Positions 17,290-26,147 of a stretch of DNA of 64,000 nucleotides are shown piece after piece. This DNA is from JAQGMV01 sp035525455 (GTDB taxonomy: Bacteria; Pseudomonadota; Gammaproteobacteria; Burkholderiales; SG8-41). The position numbers and the translations under genes are program-made. The stretch lies in contig DATLEF010000174.1 of the NCBI GenBank assembly GCA_035525455.1, forward strand, positions 12,222 to 76,221. Direction: 5' to 3'. Under the pieces are notes generated by a model. The model made no database searches, was not told the DNA's origin, and worked only from the letters and a program-made list of their open reading frames with translations. Each line of letters begins with the position of its first letter. The stretch's first letter is position 1.

Positions 17290-17309
17290 GGGCTGCCGAA
17301 TGGCAGCCC
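17290..17309. terminator. Short perfect hairpin, possible terminator without T-run
   Basis: GGGCTGCC pairs with GGCAGCCC around GAAT. It lies between the convergent ends of the dioxygenase and the zinc-finger protein genes. It lacks a T-run, so termination is only possible, not shown. Confidence 0.35.
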
Positions 17310-17333
17310 GAGCCTTCAGGCGAGCGCCGCCCC

Positions 17334-17513
17334 TTACGCCGGAGCGACGCCCGAAATCACTTTGCCCGCGCCGTCGCAGTGCTGACACGGCTTGCCGTCA
17401 TCCAGCATGCCGCTGCCGCTGCATTTCGGACACGCGGTATCCGCGGTTCCAGCCATGCCGGGCGGCGTTTCGGCAGCCGGATTCATTTCAGGTTCGATGG
17501 GACTGGTCGACAT
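17334..17513 (-). CDS. Small zinc-finger protein with two DnaJ-type CxxCxGxG motifs
   Basis: 59 residues. After a Pro/Glu-rich head come CPKCSGSG and CQHCDGAG, i.e. two halves of a DnaJ-type zinc site, enough to bind one zinc ion. ATG at 17513 has AGGAG 7 nt upstream. Similar tiny proteins occur widely in proteobacteria without known role; protein binding or redox handling is plausible. It lies 110 nt downstream of the M24-fold gene on the same strand. Confidence 0.7.
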   Translation of the reverse strand: MSTSPIEPEMNPAAETPPGMAGTADTACPKCSGSGMLDDGKPCQHCDGAGKVISGVAPA

Positions 17514-17623
17514 AAGCAGGCTCCTGGCTAGCGTCGGGCCTCTTGCGGCTTTTGTCACGTGCTGCGCCACAGGAGTGGTTCCTGTGGATGCAAGTTATGC
17601 TCCTGTCGCCGCTTCAGTCGTTC

Positions 17624-18802
17624 TTACGCGACGCGAAAAAGCGCGCGCGGTGCTTTATGCAGCCGCTCGAAGCCGTGCGCGGTGATATGTACCAGTTCGC
17701 CAACCTGCACACCCGCGAGCTGATCGGTCGTAATGACATTGGGCTGCACCACGATCGTCATGCCCGCGCGTAACGTCATCGCGGGCAGTGGACCCGCCGG
17801 CCTGCTCTTACTCCCCAGCACCGGCGGAAAATAACCGCCGCCAAAACCGTGCACGAGATCGTCGCACGTCGTAAAACCGGCTTTCTCGATCACACCTGAT
17901 ACGTCCACGATCTGCTCCATCGTAGTGCCGGGTCTCAGCACTGCGGCAATCGCGTCGAAAGCTGCTTCGGCCGTCGCGTACAACTCCCGATAAAGCGGCG
18001 TCGGATCCGCTGCCACCGTGAACGTACGCAATATCTGGCCGGGATAGTCCCAGAAGCTGCCGCTGATCTCGGCGAACACAACGTCGCCGGCCGCGACCGT
18101 GCGATTCTCCGGAAACTGCCGCGGCACGCGGCAATCCGGATCGTTCATCGCCGTGACGCCGAAGTAATGAATGTAGGTGGAGCCGCCGTGCCGCGTGTAC
18201 GCACGCTCGGTGATGTCCCACAGCTCGCGCTCCGTCGCGCCGGGGCGCAACTCTTCGCGCAACGCCTCGATAGCGGCGTCGCTGAATGCGGCGCCGATGC
18301 GCAGCCAGTCGATCTCTTCGTCCGACTTGATGAGCCGCAGCTCGACGTACTCGCGATTCATGTCGACGAACGTCGCGAAAGCGCTTTCGAGCATTTTGCA
18401 TTTTCGATACGCGAGCGGCCCGAGGAAACCCACACGCTGTGCGCCGCGGCGCTTCAACTCCGCGATCACCTTGTCGATGCCCCCATGCTCGCCCCACTTC
18501 ACCTCGGTATTGCGCGCAATGCGGCGGGCGAGAGGAACGTGGTTGAACCACTCCATGTACATGAGGTTGTGCTCGCTCGGCGAAACGATCACGTACGCTT
18601 CGATCGTCGCCGGCCAGCCGGTGAGCCATACCACGCCGGAGCCTGCGCGCTGCTCGCCGCATACCACCAGATGATCGACCTGATTCTTTTGCATTGCCTC
18701 GAGCAGCGCACCGCGCCGGCGATCGATCTCGCCCTCGGAAAAACGCGGGTAGGGTTGTTGCCCGACGATCGCCGCGAGGCGCGGCTCGAGGTGCAAAGGC
18801 AT
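17624..18802 (-). CDS. M24 pita-bread-fold protein lacking metal ligands (creatinase-like, not a normal peptidase)
   Basis: 392 residues with the N-terminal creatinase domain and C-terminal pita-bread fold of M24 enzymes. The five metal ligands of aminopeptidase P/prolidase (Asp, Asp, His, Glu, Glu) align with Glu245, Gln256, His318, Gln353 and Gly368, so a dinuclear metal site is very unlikely. Non-metal members of the fold such as creatinase use the His for C-N bond cleavage. ATG at 18802 (AAGGA upstream) gives the family N-terminus. It follows the hydroxyacid dehydrogenase gene by 56 nt and likely belongs to the same operon. Confidence 0.82.
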   Translation of the reverse strand: MPLHLEPRLAAIVGQQPYPRFSEGEIDRRRGALLEAMQKNQVDHLVVCGEQRAGSGVVWLTGWPATIEAYVIVSPSEHNLMYMEWFNHVPLARRIARNTEVKWGEHGGIDKVIAELKRRGAQRVGFLGPLAYRKCKMLESAFATFVDMNREYVELRLIKSDEEIDWLRIGAAFSDAAIEALREELRPGATERELWDITERAYTRHGGSTYIHYFGVTAMNDPDCRVPRQFPENRTVAAGDVVFAEISGSFWDYPGQILRTFTVAADPTPLYRELYATAEAAFDAIAAVLRPGTTMEQIVDVSGVIEKAGFTTCDDLVHGFGGGYFPPVLGSKSRPAGPLPAMTLRAGMTIVVQPNVITTDQLAGVQVGELVHITAHGFERLHKAPRALFRVA

Positions 18803-18858
18803 GTGATCCTTTCCTGACGGGCAGCGACGTGAGAGGCCGGCAAACGCCGCAGCGGCTC

Positions 18859-19974
18859 CTATCCTTGTGCCTCGTACCATGGGTACGCGCTGGTCGCGCT
18901 GACCGGCCCCGCAACGCGCGCAGGCCGCACCCAGGACGGATTCAGCTGCGCGATCGACGCGACGCCCATCAACCCGAGCGCGGTGCGGATTTCGATCTCG
19001 AGGAGCTCGAGCATGCGCTCGATGCCGGCCTGCCCGCCGGCCGCGAGCGACCAACCGAGCAGCTTGCCGACGCCGACTGCGCGCGCACCGAGCGCGAGCG
19101 CTTTGATGACGTCGGTTCCCCGCAACACGCCGCCGTCGAAAAGGATTTCGGCGCGCCCGGCCACGGCATCGACCACTGCAGGCAACACTTCGATACTGCC
19201 TTCTGCGTGATCGAGCTGACGGCCGCCGTGGTTGGACACGTAGACCGCGTCCGCGCCGTGCTCGACTGCGAGAGACGCGTCTTCGGCTGTGGCGATTCCT
19301 TTGACGATGAGCGGGCGCTGCATGCGCTCTTTCATCCAGACGAGATCGCTCCAGACGATGCTCGCCTGGTAACGCGGATCGCCGAAGCCTTCTCGCACAT
19401 TGGCGCGGCCGATAAGATCGCGCTCGCGCCGCCCATACCACGCACGATCGGCGGTGACGCACAGCGCGCGATAACCCGCGGCGCGCGCGCGATCGAGGAT
19501 CTCTTCGATCCACTCCCGGCCGGAGCGCACGTACAGCTGGAATATGAGCGGCTCGCTCACAGCCGCCTGCGCGGCCTCTATGCTCGGTTTGGCGGCGGTA
19601 CTGATGAATGCGGTCGTGCCTCGCGCGAGAGCCGCTCGTGCGACGGGTATCGCGCCTTCAGGATGCGCCATGCCGAGAAAGCCGCCGACCGGCGCGAGAA
19701 ATACCGGACTTGCAAGTGTCTGACCGAGCAGTGTCGTCGTGATATCGATGTCGGCGACGTTCACAAGCACGCGCTGGCGCAATGCGAGTGAATCGAGCGC
19801 GAGGCGATTGCGCCGCAAAGTCGTCTCGGAATCCGCACCACCGGAAAGATGGTCCCATAGGGCCTGCGGCAATTTCTGACGCGCCGTGTGTACGATCTCC
19901 TGCAGCGACACGAACTCTTCGCGCTGCTCACCCGGTACTGCTGCGCTTTTCGGCGATTGCGGCATCACTTTCAC
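18859..19974 (-). CDS. FMN-dependent alpha-hydroxyacid dehydrogenase/oxidase
   Basis: 371 residues of a TIM-barrel FMN enzyme. LAPVGGFLGMAHPEGA is the FMN-binding N-terminal segment. SNHGGRQLDH holds the catalytic His and Arg. DGGVLRGTDVIKALALGA is the phosphate-binding end. Members oxidise L-lactate, glycolate, mandelate or long-chain 2-hydroxy acids. The start is GTG at 19974 (ATG at 19965 is also possible). It follows the ornithine-cyclodeaminase-like gene by 4 nt, and together with the M24-fold gene forms a small catabolic operon. Confidence 0.9.
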   Translation of the reverse strand: MKVMPQSPKSAAVPGEQREEFVSLQEIVHTARQKLPQALWDHLSGGADSETTLRRNRLALDSLALRQRVLVNVADIDITTTLLGQTLASPVFLAPVGGFLGMAHPEGAIPVARAALARGTTAFISTAAKPSIEAAQAAVSEPLIFQLYVRSGREWIEEILDRARAAGYRALCVTADRAWYGRRERDLIGRANVREGFGDPRYQASIVWSDLVWMKERMQRPLIVKGIATAEDASLAVEHGADAVYVSNHGGRQLDHAEGSIEVLPAVVDAVAGRAEILFDGGVLRGTDVIKALALGARAVGVGKLLGWSLAAGGQAGIERMLELLEIEIRTALGLMGVASIAQLNPSWVRPARVAGPVSATSAYPWYEAQG

Positions 19975-19978
19975 GAGC

Positions 19979-20980
19979 TCACTTTCGGGAAGTCGTTCTG
20001 CCGCTCATCGGCTTTTTCAAGCTCGCGAGGTCGGGCGCGGCCGGCAAATCCTTACGCCCGCGCGCGAGCTCGTAAAATCGCGAGGCAAGCGCGAGATCCT
20101 GCAGCGCGGTGCCGACTGATTTGAACACGACGAGCCCCGTATCGGGCAAATGTGCCGTGCCCGCGGCGACGTCCGCAAGTGTCACCTGGCGATCCGGCGT
20201 CAATGCGCCTTCCTTCACTGCCAGCTGCAGATCACCTGCTTCTTCGGCGGCACGCAGCGTATCGACGACGACAACGCTCGCATTGGCGAATGCGCGAGTA
20301 TCCACTTCGATCGATTCCGGACGCGTGCTGCCGACGGCGCAAAGCAGACGACAGGATTCGAGCCAGTCTGCGCTCAGTACCGGTTCGCTACTGCGCGAGC
20401 TGGTCGCCGCCACGACGATCGTCTGGCCGCGCGTGGCCGCCTGCGCACTGGGCTCGGCCCGCACCGGCAGGCCGAGCTTCGAGCCCATCTGGCGCGCGAA
20501 CAGCTCGCGATTGGCGAGCGTCGGGCTATATACGCGAGCGGATGCTACCGTATACACGCTCGCCAGCGCTTCGAGCTGCATGCGCGACTGGTGCCCCGCC
20601 CCGATCAAGCCAACGGTGACCGGGCCCTCGACGCGGAGCTTGCGCGCAACGACGCCGCTCGCCGCACCCGTACGTAAATCGGTAATGAGCCGCCCGTCCA
20701 GCACTGCCAGGAGCTCTCCGTCGGCGAGCCGATAGAGCGACACCACATAGCGCACGCCCTCACCCCGAATCATGTGAAACGCTTTGGTCGCGGCATAGCC
20801 GTTCGCATAGTCGGCGGCGAACATCATCCGCATCCAGCCGCCTTCGAACATGGAGTTCAAGCGCGGGGAAATGAAGGTCTTGCCGGCGGCTTCGTGCTGA
20901 GACGTTTGTTCCAGCAGATCGACGGCCTCGCGCATGTCGAGCACGCTCTCGAGCGCTTCGGCCCCCAGGATTAACGCCAT
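19979..20980 (-). CDS. Ornithine cyclodeaminase/mu-crystallin family protein
   Basis: 333 residues. The substrate-side lysine and arginine lie in YAATKAFHMIRGEGVRYVVS, the DGRLITDLRTGAASG segment follows, and the NAD-binding loop is GLIGAGHQSRMQLEAL. Family members include ornithine cyclodeaminase, alanine dehydrogenase-like and ketimine reductase enzymes; the reaction here is not certain. It is the first gene of the group that continues with the hydroxyacid dehydrogenase and the M24-fold protein. Confidence 0.88.
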   Translation of the reverse strand: MALILGAEALESVLDMREAVDLLEQTSQHEAAGKTFISPRLNSMFEGGWMRMMFAADYANGYAATKAFHMIRGEGVRYVVSLYRLADGELLAVLDGRLITDLRTGAASGVVARKLRVEGPVTVGLIGAGHQSRMQLEALASVYTVASARVYSPTLANRELFARQMGSKLGLPVRAEPSAQAATRGQTIVVAATSSRSSEPVLSADWLESCRLLCAVGSTRPESIEVDTRAFANASVVVVDTLRAAEEAGDLQLAVKEGALTPDRQVTLADVAAGTAHLPDTGLVVFKSVGTALQDLALASRFYELARGRKDLPAAPDLASLKKPMSGRTTSRK

Positions 20981-21077
20981 AAAGGTCCACGTTGCTTCCT
21001 GCTTCGCAGGGCATTCAGAACGGTGCTTAGGCGGCTCGCGCCGCTATATGTACTCATGCCTGAGTCGCGCCGCGCAC

Positions 21078-22010
21078 TTACGAGCTCAAACCGTCGCCGA
21101 CTTCGACGTTCTCGGGCTTGAGCTCGATTCCGGATGCCTTGGCCTGCAACAGGAGCAGCGTCGAAAAGTCTTCCTCGGTGTAACCGTGACCGATCAGCGT
21201 CTGCACGATGTCTCGTGTGAGCGAGGTGAGGGGCATCGGCACACCGTACGTTCTGCCTGCGCTCAAGCCGAGATCGATGTCCTTGCGCAGAAGCTCAGGC
21301 GTGAAAGTCACGTGAAAGTCGAGGTTCGTCAGCGCGGGCGCCTTGTAGCGCGTGAACGTCGAACCCATCACGCTCTTGTTCAGAAAATCGAGAAATGCAT
21401 GGCGCTTCATGCCCGCCTTTTCCGCAAGCAGCGTGATTTCGCAGAGGTTCTGGATGACCACGCCCAGCATGACGTTGTGACAGATTTTTGCGATGCGCGA
21501 GAGCTCGCCGTCGCCGACGTACGAAACCCCCTGGCCAATCGCGGACAGATAAGGGGCAACCGCATCGAACGCGTCCTGCGGCCCCGAAGCGACGACCGTC
21601 AGCTTGCCCGCCTTGATCACTTTGGCGTTCCCCGAAACGGGTGCCGCGAGGAGCTTCACGTTCTGTTTCGCGAGCTTGTCGCGGATCTCCGCCGATTCCT
21701 CGAGCGAGATCGACGTGCTGTCGACGACGATCCGCGGCGCTCTGCCTTTGGACGTGACGCCATTCGGTCCGAACAGAACTTCCTTCACGTCTTTGCCAGT
21801 TGAAACCATTGTGAAGACGATGTCGCAGTCGGCGAGATCGGTCAGCGCGTTCACGACTTTCGCGCCGGATTTCGCGAGCGGCTCGGCTTTGGAGCGCGTG
21901 CGGTTCCAGACCGAGATGTCGCAGCCCGATTTGGCGAGACGCTCGGCCATCGCGTAACCCATGCGGCCGATGCCGATCCAGCCGAGCTTGTGCTGCTTCA
22001 TGTTCGCCAT
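21078..22010 (-). CDS. NAD(P)-dependent beta-hydroxyacid dehydrogenase (3-hydroxyisobutyrate dehydrogenase type)
   Basis: 310 residues. The Rossmann loop is GWIGIGRMGYAMAERL. The substrate loop is DSTSISLEESAEIRDKL with APVSGN. The catalytic Lys is in AKICHNVMLG. This is the pattern of the 3-hydroxyisobutyrate/tartronate-semialdehyde reductase family. It is separated by about 100 nt from the cyclodeaminase gene, all on the minus strand. The substrate is not determined. Confidence 0.88.
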   Translation of the reverse strand: MANMKQHKLGWIGIGRMGYAMAERLAKSGCDISVWNRTRSKAEPLAKSGAKVVNALTDLADCDIVFTMVSTGKDVKEVLFGPNGVTSKGRAPRIVVDSTSISLEESAEIRDKLAKQNVKLLAAPVSGNAKVIKAGKLTVVASGPQDAFDAVAPYLSAIGQGVSYVGDGELSRIAKICHNVMLGVVIQNLCEITLLAEKAGMKRHAFLDFLNKSVMGSTFTRYKAPALTNLDFHVTFTPELLRKDIDLGLSAGRTYGVPMPLTSLTRDIVQTLIGHGYTEEDFSTLLLLQAKASGIELKPENVEVGDGLSS

Positions 22011-22046
22011 TGTTTTCCTTTCAGGAAAAAAGGGGGGACAAGATAG

Positions 22047-22082
22047 CCCCTCCCCCTACCCCTCCCCAACGCCGGGGAGGGG
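22047..22082 (-). other. G-quadruplex-type G-tract and GC hairpin
   Basis: On the minus strand the sequence has four runs of at least four G separated by 1, 2 and 1 nt (complement of 22047-22067). The plus strand also forms a hairpin, CCCCTCCCC at 22059-22067 with GGGGAGGGG at 22074-22082. It lies in the 132-nt gap between the E2 gene stop and the start of the hydroxyacid dehydrogenase gene. Confidence 0.5.
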
Positions 22083-22142
22083 AGTAACCGATCGATATGG
22101 TCAACGTATCGCTAAAGTACCTAGGCCCCTCTGCACTTGGGC

Positions 22143-23468
22143 TCACGCCGATAAGTCCTGCGCCCAATGCCGCGTCTCGATGATGAGCTTCAGCTCGCGC
22201 AGAAATGCCGCCGCGTACGCGCCGTCGACGGCGCGGTGGTCGAAGCTCTGCGCGAGCACTCCGACGGGCCGTATCGCGATGCTGTCGCCGTCGGGCGTTT
22301 CGATCACAATGGGTTTCTTGCGCACGGCGTCGGTCGACAGGATCGCGACCTGCGGCTGATTGATGATCGGCGCGGTGATCACGGTCCCGTACGCACCGTT
22401 GTTGGTGATCGTATAACTGCCTTCGGTGAGCTCGTCGGGTTTCAACTTACCCGCTCGGGCGCGTGCGGCAAGATCGGCGATCTCGCGCGCGATCTGCGGC
22501 AGCGATTTATTCGGCACGTCCTTCACGACCGGCACCATCAGACCCTCGAAGTTCAGATCGACGGCGATGCCGATATTGACGCGGCGCTGCAGTGTGACCA
22601 CCTCGCCGCTGAAAAGCGCGTTGAGCCTCGGATACCGCCCCAGGGCGATGGAAACAGCGCGCATGACGAATGGCAGATAGGTGAGGCTGTGCCCTTCGCG
22701 CTCTTTCCATTGAACCGCGACTTCTCCGCGCGCGTGCTCGACGCGATGGAAATCGGCTTCGACCACCTGCAGCACGTGCGGCACGCTGGTCCACGATTTC
22801 GGCATGTTTTCCGCAACGCGCTTGCGAACTGCGCTGAGCGGGAGCGCCTGCCCCAAAGGCGCGGACGCGGCTGGCCGGGCGGTCGCAGGCGCGGTCGGCT
22901 CGATGCGTTCGACAGACGTATCGGGTGCGCGGGATGTCGATGGCGCTGTGCCAGGGCGCTTCGTCTCCGAGCTCGAAATGTGCGCGGTCACGTCTTCGCG
23001 CGTGATCCGGCCGTCGCGACCCGTGCCACGTATGCGCTCCGGCTCGAGCCCGTGTTCCGCGATGAGCTTGCGCACGACGGGCGAGAGCTGCGCCTGCCCG
23101 CCCGCCTTCGGCACACTGGGCGGTTTGGCGATTTCGGCAGCGTGCTCCGCAGTCGGACTGATGCGCTGCGCGCCAGTGCCATCGATCGTCACTGAGGATG
23201 AGAGCGGTCCACTCCCGGGCACCGCCGCGGCGCTCCCGCTTTCGCGTATGACGGCAAGCTTCGCGCCGACCTTGGCGGTGACGCCTTCCTGAACCAGGAT
23301 CTCAGCGACGATGCCATTCGCCTGCGCGGGTATCTCGGTGCTGACTTTGTCGGTTTCGACGTCGAACAGGACTTCGTCGGCTTTCACGCTATCGCCGACT
23401 TTCTTGTACCACTTGGTGACGACACCCTCGGCGACCGTTTCGCCGAGCTGCGGCATGATTACATCCAT
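22143..23468 (-). CDS. Dihydrolipoamide acyltransferase (E2) of a 2-oxoacid dehydrogenase complex
   Basis: 441 residues. The N-terminal lipoyl domain carries the lipoylated Lys in VETDKVSTEI (about 43). A peripheral-subunit-binding domain follows near 125-160 (SPVVRKLIAEHGLEPERIRGTG). The C-terminal catalytic domain ends with QSFDHRAVDGA (His and Asp of the acyl-transfer site). E2 takes the acyl group made by E1 and passes it to CoA. E1 alpha and beta are upstream in the same run of genes, but an amidohydrolase gene separates them; E2 starts 7 nt after that gene. No E3 gene is in the window. Confidence 0.92.
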   Translation of the reverse strand: MDVIMPQLGETVAEGVVTKWYKKVGDSVKADEVLFDVETDKVSTEIPAQANGIVAEILVQEGVTAKVGAKLAVIRESGSAAAVPGSGPLSSSVTIDGTGAQRISPTAEHAAEIAKPPSVPKAGGQAQLSPVVRKLIAEHGLEPERIRGTGRDGRITREDVTAHISSSETKRPGTAPSTSRAPDTSVERIEPTAPATARPAASAPLGQALPLSAVRKRVAENMPKSWTSVPHVLQVVEADFHRVEHARGEVAVQWKEREGHSLTYLPFVMRAVSIALGRYPRLNALFSGEVVTLQRRVNIGIAVDLNFEGLMVPVVKDVPNKSLPQIAREIADLAARARAGKLKPDELTEGSYTITNNGAYGTVITAPIINQPQVAILSTDAVRKKPIVIETPDGDSIAIRPVGVLAQSFDHRAVDGAYAAAFLRELKLIIETRHWAQDLSA

Positions 23469-23475
23469 CGGTGAC

Positions 23476-25143
23476 TCACTTCCCGCTCTCGTAAACGACT
23501 TTCCCGCCGACCATCGTCATCAGCGGCCGGATATCCTTGATCTGATCCGCGGGCACGGTGAGGTAGTCGCGGTCGAGCACGAGCAGGTCGGCGTACTTGC
23601 CGGGCTGCAGCGAGCCCAGATTCGATTCCTGGAACACGATGTAGGCGTTGCTGCGCGTGTGCGCGATCAGCGCCTGCTCGCGCGTAATTGTTTGCCGGTT
23701 GACCTCGCGCCCGCCCACCATCTTGCCGGTGACAGCGAACCAGAGGTTATAAAAAGGATTGGAGGTCGTAACGGCGGTCGCGTCCGAACCCAGTCCCCAC
23801 ACGATGCCACTCTCCTGCACCAGACGGATCGGCGGCATGCTCCACGCTTTTTCGCCGTGGAACCTGTGCATGAGCGCACCCTGGATGAGCGGACGCGTGT
23901 GGATCTGCGCGCTCATGCCCAGACGCTTCATGCGCTCGATCTGCGAAGGATTGACCTGGTCGATATGGGAGAACGCCCAGCGCAGTCCTTTGATGGGTTT
24001 TTCCTTGTTGATGGCCTCGTATAGCGTCAGGAACGCATCGATCGAGCTCTCCATCTCGACGTGGGAATTGACGTAAATGCCCTGTTGCGCGAGCGCGCGC
24101 GTGATGCGCCCCCACTGCGCCATGTCCTCGGCGCGCGTATTGGTTTTGGGGCTGAGCAGCTGAGTGTTGAGCGGGTTGTAGACCGATTCGCCATAGCCGA
24201 CGTTGTCGAAGTAATCGGTGCCCTGAAACGGTTTCATTGCGGGTATTTCAGCGAGCACTTTGTCGACGTCCTGCGGCGTTCCCGGCTGGCGCACGATCTG
24301 CCAGAAGACGCGCGCGTTCAGCTCGCCTCGCGAGGCAAGCTCGCGATACGGTTCGTAATGCGCTTCGCTCATGCCGCGGCCGCCCGCGTCCATCCACGTC
24401 GTCATGCCGACCGAGTTGAGAAATGCGACGACGTTGCGTGCGTTCTGCAGCCACTGGGGATTTTCGGCGAGCGGGACTGTCGCCGCGACGAAAGCGACGC
24501 CGCCCGCGCCTGTAATAAGACCCGTGGGTTTACCGGCCGCATCCTTTTCGATCTGCCCGCCGGGCGGGTTCTGAGATTTGTCGTCGATTCCGATTGCCTT
24601 CAGCGCAGCCGTGTTGAGATACGTCTGGCGATAGATAGCCTGCAGCGCGACAGGATTCGCCGGCGCGAGCTGATCGAGCTCGGCAAGTGGAAAGCCGCGC
24701 GGATCGTCGGTGAATTGCTCTTCTGACCAGCCGCCGAGCGCCACGACCCACTCTCCCGGACGCGCCGCCCGCACGCGCTCCTGCAGCATGCGGATGGACT
24801 GAGCGCGCGAAGTGACGCCGTCGAGACGCATCTCCGAGTGCCATTTCTCCGCGACGCGCACGAAATGGGCATGATTGTCGATGAGGCCCGGAATGACAGT
24901 ACGGCCGCGAAGGTCGATGACCTTGGTGCCCGGCCCTGCACTCTTGCGAATGTCAGCGCTGTTGCCGACCGCCACGATCCGCGCGCCTTTGATCGCGACC
25001 GCCTGAGCAATCGTGAATCGGTCGTCGACCGTGACGATCTTGCCGTTGACGAGCACGAGGTCTGCGGTGTCGGCTGCAACAGTGGGCGCCGCCAGTACGG
25101 CGAAAAACAGGATCAGCGCCAGCCGATGGAAGCTATGCAACAT
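23476..25143 (-). CDS. Exported amidohydrolase (YtcJ-like, amidohydrolase family 3)
   Basis: 555 residues with a Sec signal peptide (hydrophobic core, likely cut after VAADT region). DLVLVNGKIVTVDD and GLIDNHAHFVR give the amidohydrolase N-terminus and first metal-binding HxH-type motif. HSHIDQ-type and SDAT motifs near the C-terminus complete the site (seen as FSHIDQV and GLGSDATAV). Family-3 members hydrolyse C-N bonds of small amides and heterocycles. Its place between E1 beta and E2, 7 nt from E2, is unusual. ATG at 25143 is chosen because the signal peptide begins there. Confidence 0.85.
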   Translation of the reverse strand: MLHSFHRLALILFFAVLAAPTVAADTADLVLVNGKIVTVDDRFTIAQAVAIKGARIVAVGNSADIRKSAGPGTKVIDLRGRTVIPGLIDNHAHFVRVAEKWHSEMRLDGVTSRAQSIRMLQERVRAARPGEWVVALGGWSEEQFTDDPRGFPLAELDQLAPANPVALQAIYRQTYLNTAALKAIGIDDKSQNPPGGQIEKDAAGKPTGLITGAGGVAFVAATVPLAENPQWLQNARNVVAFLNSVGMTTWMDAGGRGMSEAHYEPYRELASRGELNARVFWQIVRQPGTPQDVDKVLAEIPAMKPFQGTDYFDNVGYGESVYNPLNTQLLSPKTNTRAEDMAQWGRITRALAQQGIYVNSHVEMESSIDAFLTLYEAINKEKPIKGLRWAFSHIDQVNPSQIERMKRLGMSAQIHTRPLIQGALMHRFHGEKAWSMPPIRLVQESGIVWGLGSDATAVTTSNPFYNLWFAVTGKMVGGREVNRQTITREQALIAHTRSNAYIVFQESNLGSLQPGKYADLLVLDRDYLTVPADQIKDIRPLMTMVGGKVVYESGK

Positions 25144-25169
25144 GATCTCGACGCCTCGTTTGTTCGCAC

Positions 25170-26147
25170 TCAATCGATTCTCTCCCGAATCTCCCGCACG
25201 ATGCGCTCGACCGAGGGTATGGTCGCGTCCTCGAGCCGGTCCGCGGAGGGCAGCGGAATATGCGGAGTCGTGATGCGCACGATCGGCCCGTCGAGACTCC
25301 AGAAACATTCGTCGGCGACGATCGACGCGATTTCGGCACCCCACCCGCAGAGCCGTGGGTTTTCTTCCACCGTGACGAGCCGCCCCGTCTTCGCCACTTC
25401 GGCGAGGATGGTCTGAGTATCGAGCGGCACGAGCGAGCGCAGATCGACGACGGCGCATGAGATGCCGTGCTCCTTCTCTAGGATCGCTGCAGCCTCGAGC
25501 GACTTGTGCACCATCAGAGCAAGCGCCACGATCGTGCAATCTTTGCCTTCGCGCAGCACGCGGGCCTTACCGAGCTCGTCGACGTGCTCGCCGTCGGGCA
25601 CTTCGCCTTTCATCGCATACAGCGACTTCTGCTCGAAAAACAGCACTGGATCGGGATCGCGCACCGCGGCGGCGAGCAGGCCTTTCACGTCGGCGGGAAA
25701 GGCAGGCGCGACGACTTTGAGCCCCGGCACCGCCATCGCCCAGTTTTCCACGGCCTGCGAATGTTGCGCGCCGAAGCGCGAACCTGCGCCGTTTGCAGTG
25801 CGTATGACCAGAGGCAGCGCGATCTGGCCGTTCGTCATGTAACGTGTCTTCGCGATTTCGTTGGCGACGATGTCCCAGCACACCGCGAGAAAGTCCGAGA
25901 ACATGATTTCGGCGATCGGCCGCAAGCCGGTCATCGCCGCGCCCATGGCGGCGCCGAGTATCGCCTGCTCCGAAATCGGGCAATCTCGCACGCGTTTCGG
26001 CCCGAATTTTTCGAGCAGGCCCACCGTGGCTTTGAACACGCCGCCCGCGGCTGCGACGTCTTCGCCGAGGAAAACAACGCTCTCGTCACGCGCCATTTCC
26101 TGCGCAATGCCGGCCGCGACGGCGTCGCGATAGGTCAGTTCCGCCAT
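25170..26147 (-). CDS. 2-oxoacid dehydrogenase E1 beta subunit
   Basis: 325 residues from ATG 26147, which has GGAGG upstream and overlaps the E1 alpha stop by 13 nt. YRDAVAAGIAQEMARDESV, FLGEDVAAAGGVF and the C-terminal VEENPRLCGWGAEIASIV match the E1 beta chain of pyruvate/acetoin/branched-chain dehydrogenases. The Glu that activates ThDP lies in the DCPISEQAILG region. It forms an alpha2beta2 decarboxylase with the adjacent alpha subunit. Confidence 0.93.
   Translation of the reverse strand: MAELTYRDAVAAGIAQEMARDESVVFLGEDVAAAGGVFKATVGLLEKFGPKRVRDCPISEQAILGAAMGAAMTGLRPIAEIMFSDFLAVCWDIVANEIAKTRYMTNGQIALPLVIRTANGAGSRFGAQHSQAVENWAMAVPGLKVVAPAFPADVKGLLAAAVRDPDPVLFFEQKSLYAMKGEVPDGEHVDELGKARVLREGKDCTIVALALMVHKSLEAAAILEKEHGISCAVVDLRSLVPLDTQTILAEVAKTGRLVTVEENPRLCGWGAEIASIVADECFWSLDGPIVRITTPHIPLPSADRLEDATIPSVERIVREIRERID

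Noticed and set aside
17057..17333. Small protein-coding genes in the repeat-rich gap
   Set aside because: Short open frames here lie inside palindromic repeats and lack ribosome sites; the gap is non-coding.
17624..19513. A very long reading frame on the minus strand across the M24-fold gene and part of the hydroxyacid dehydrogenase gene
   Set aside because: The first half is a shadow frame: Arg/Ala-rich and without homology. Only 17624-18802 gives the M24-type protein and it has its own ribosome site.
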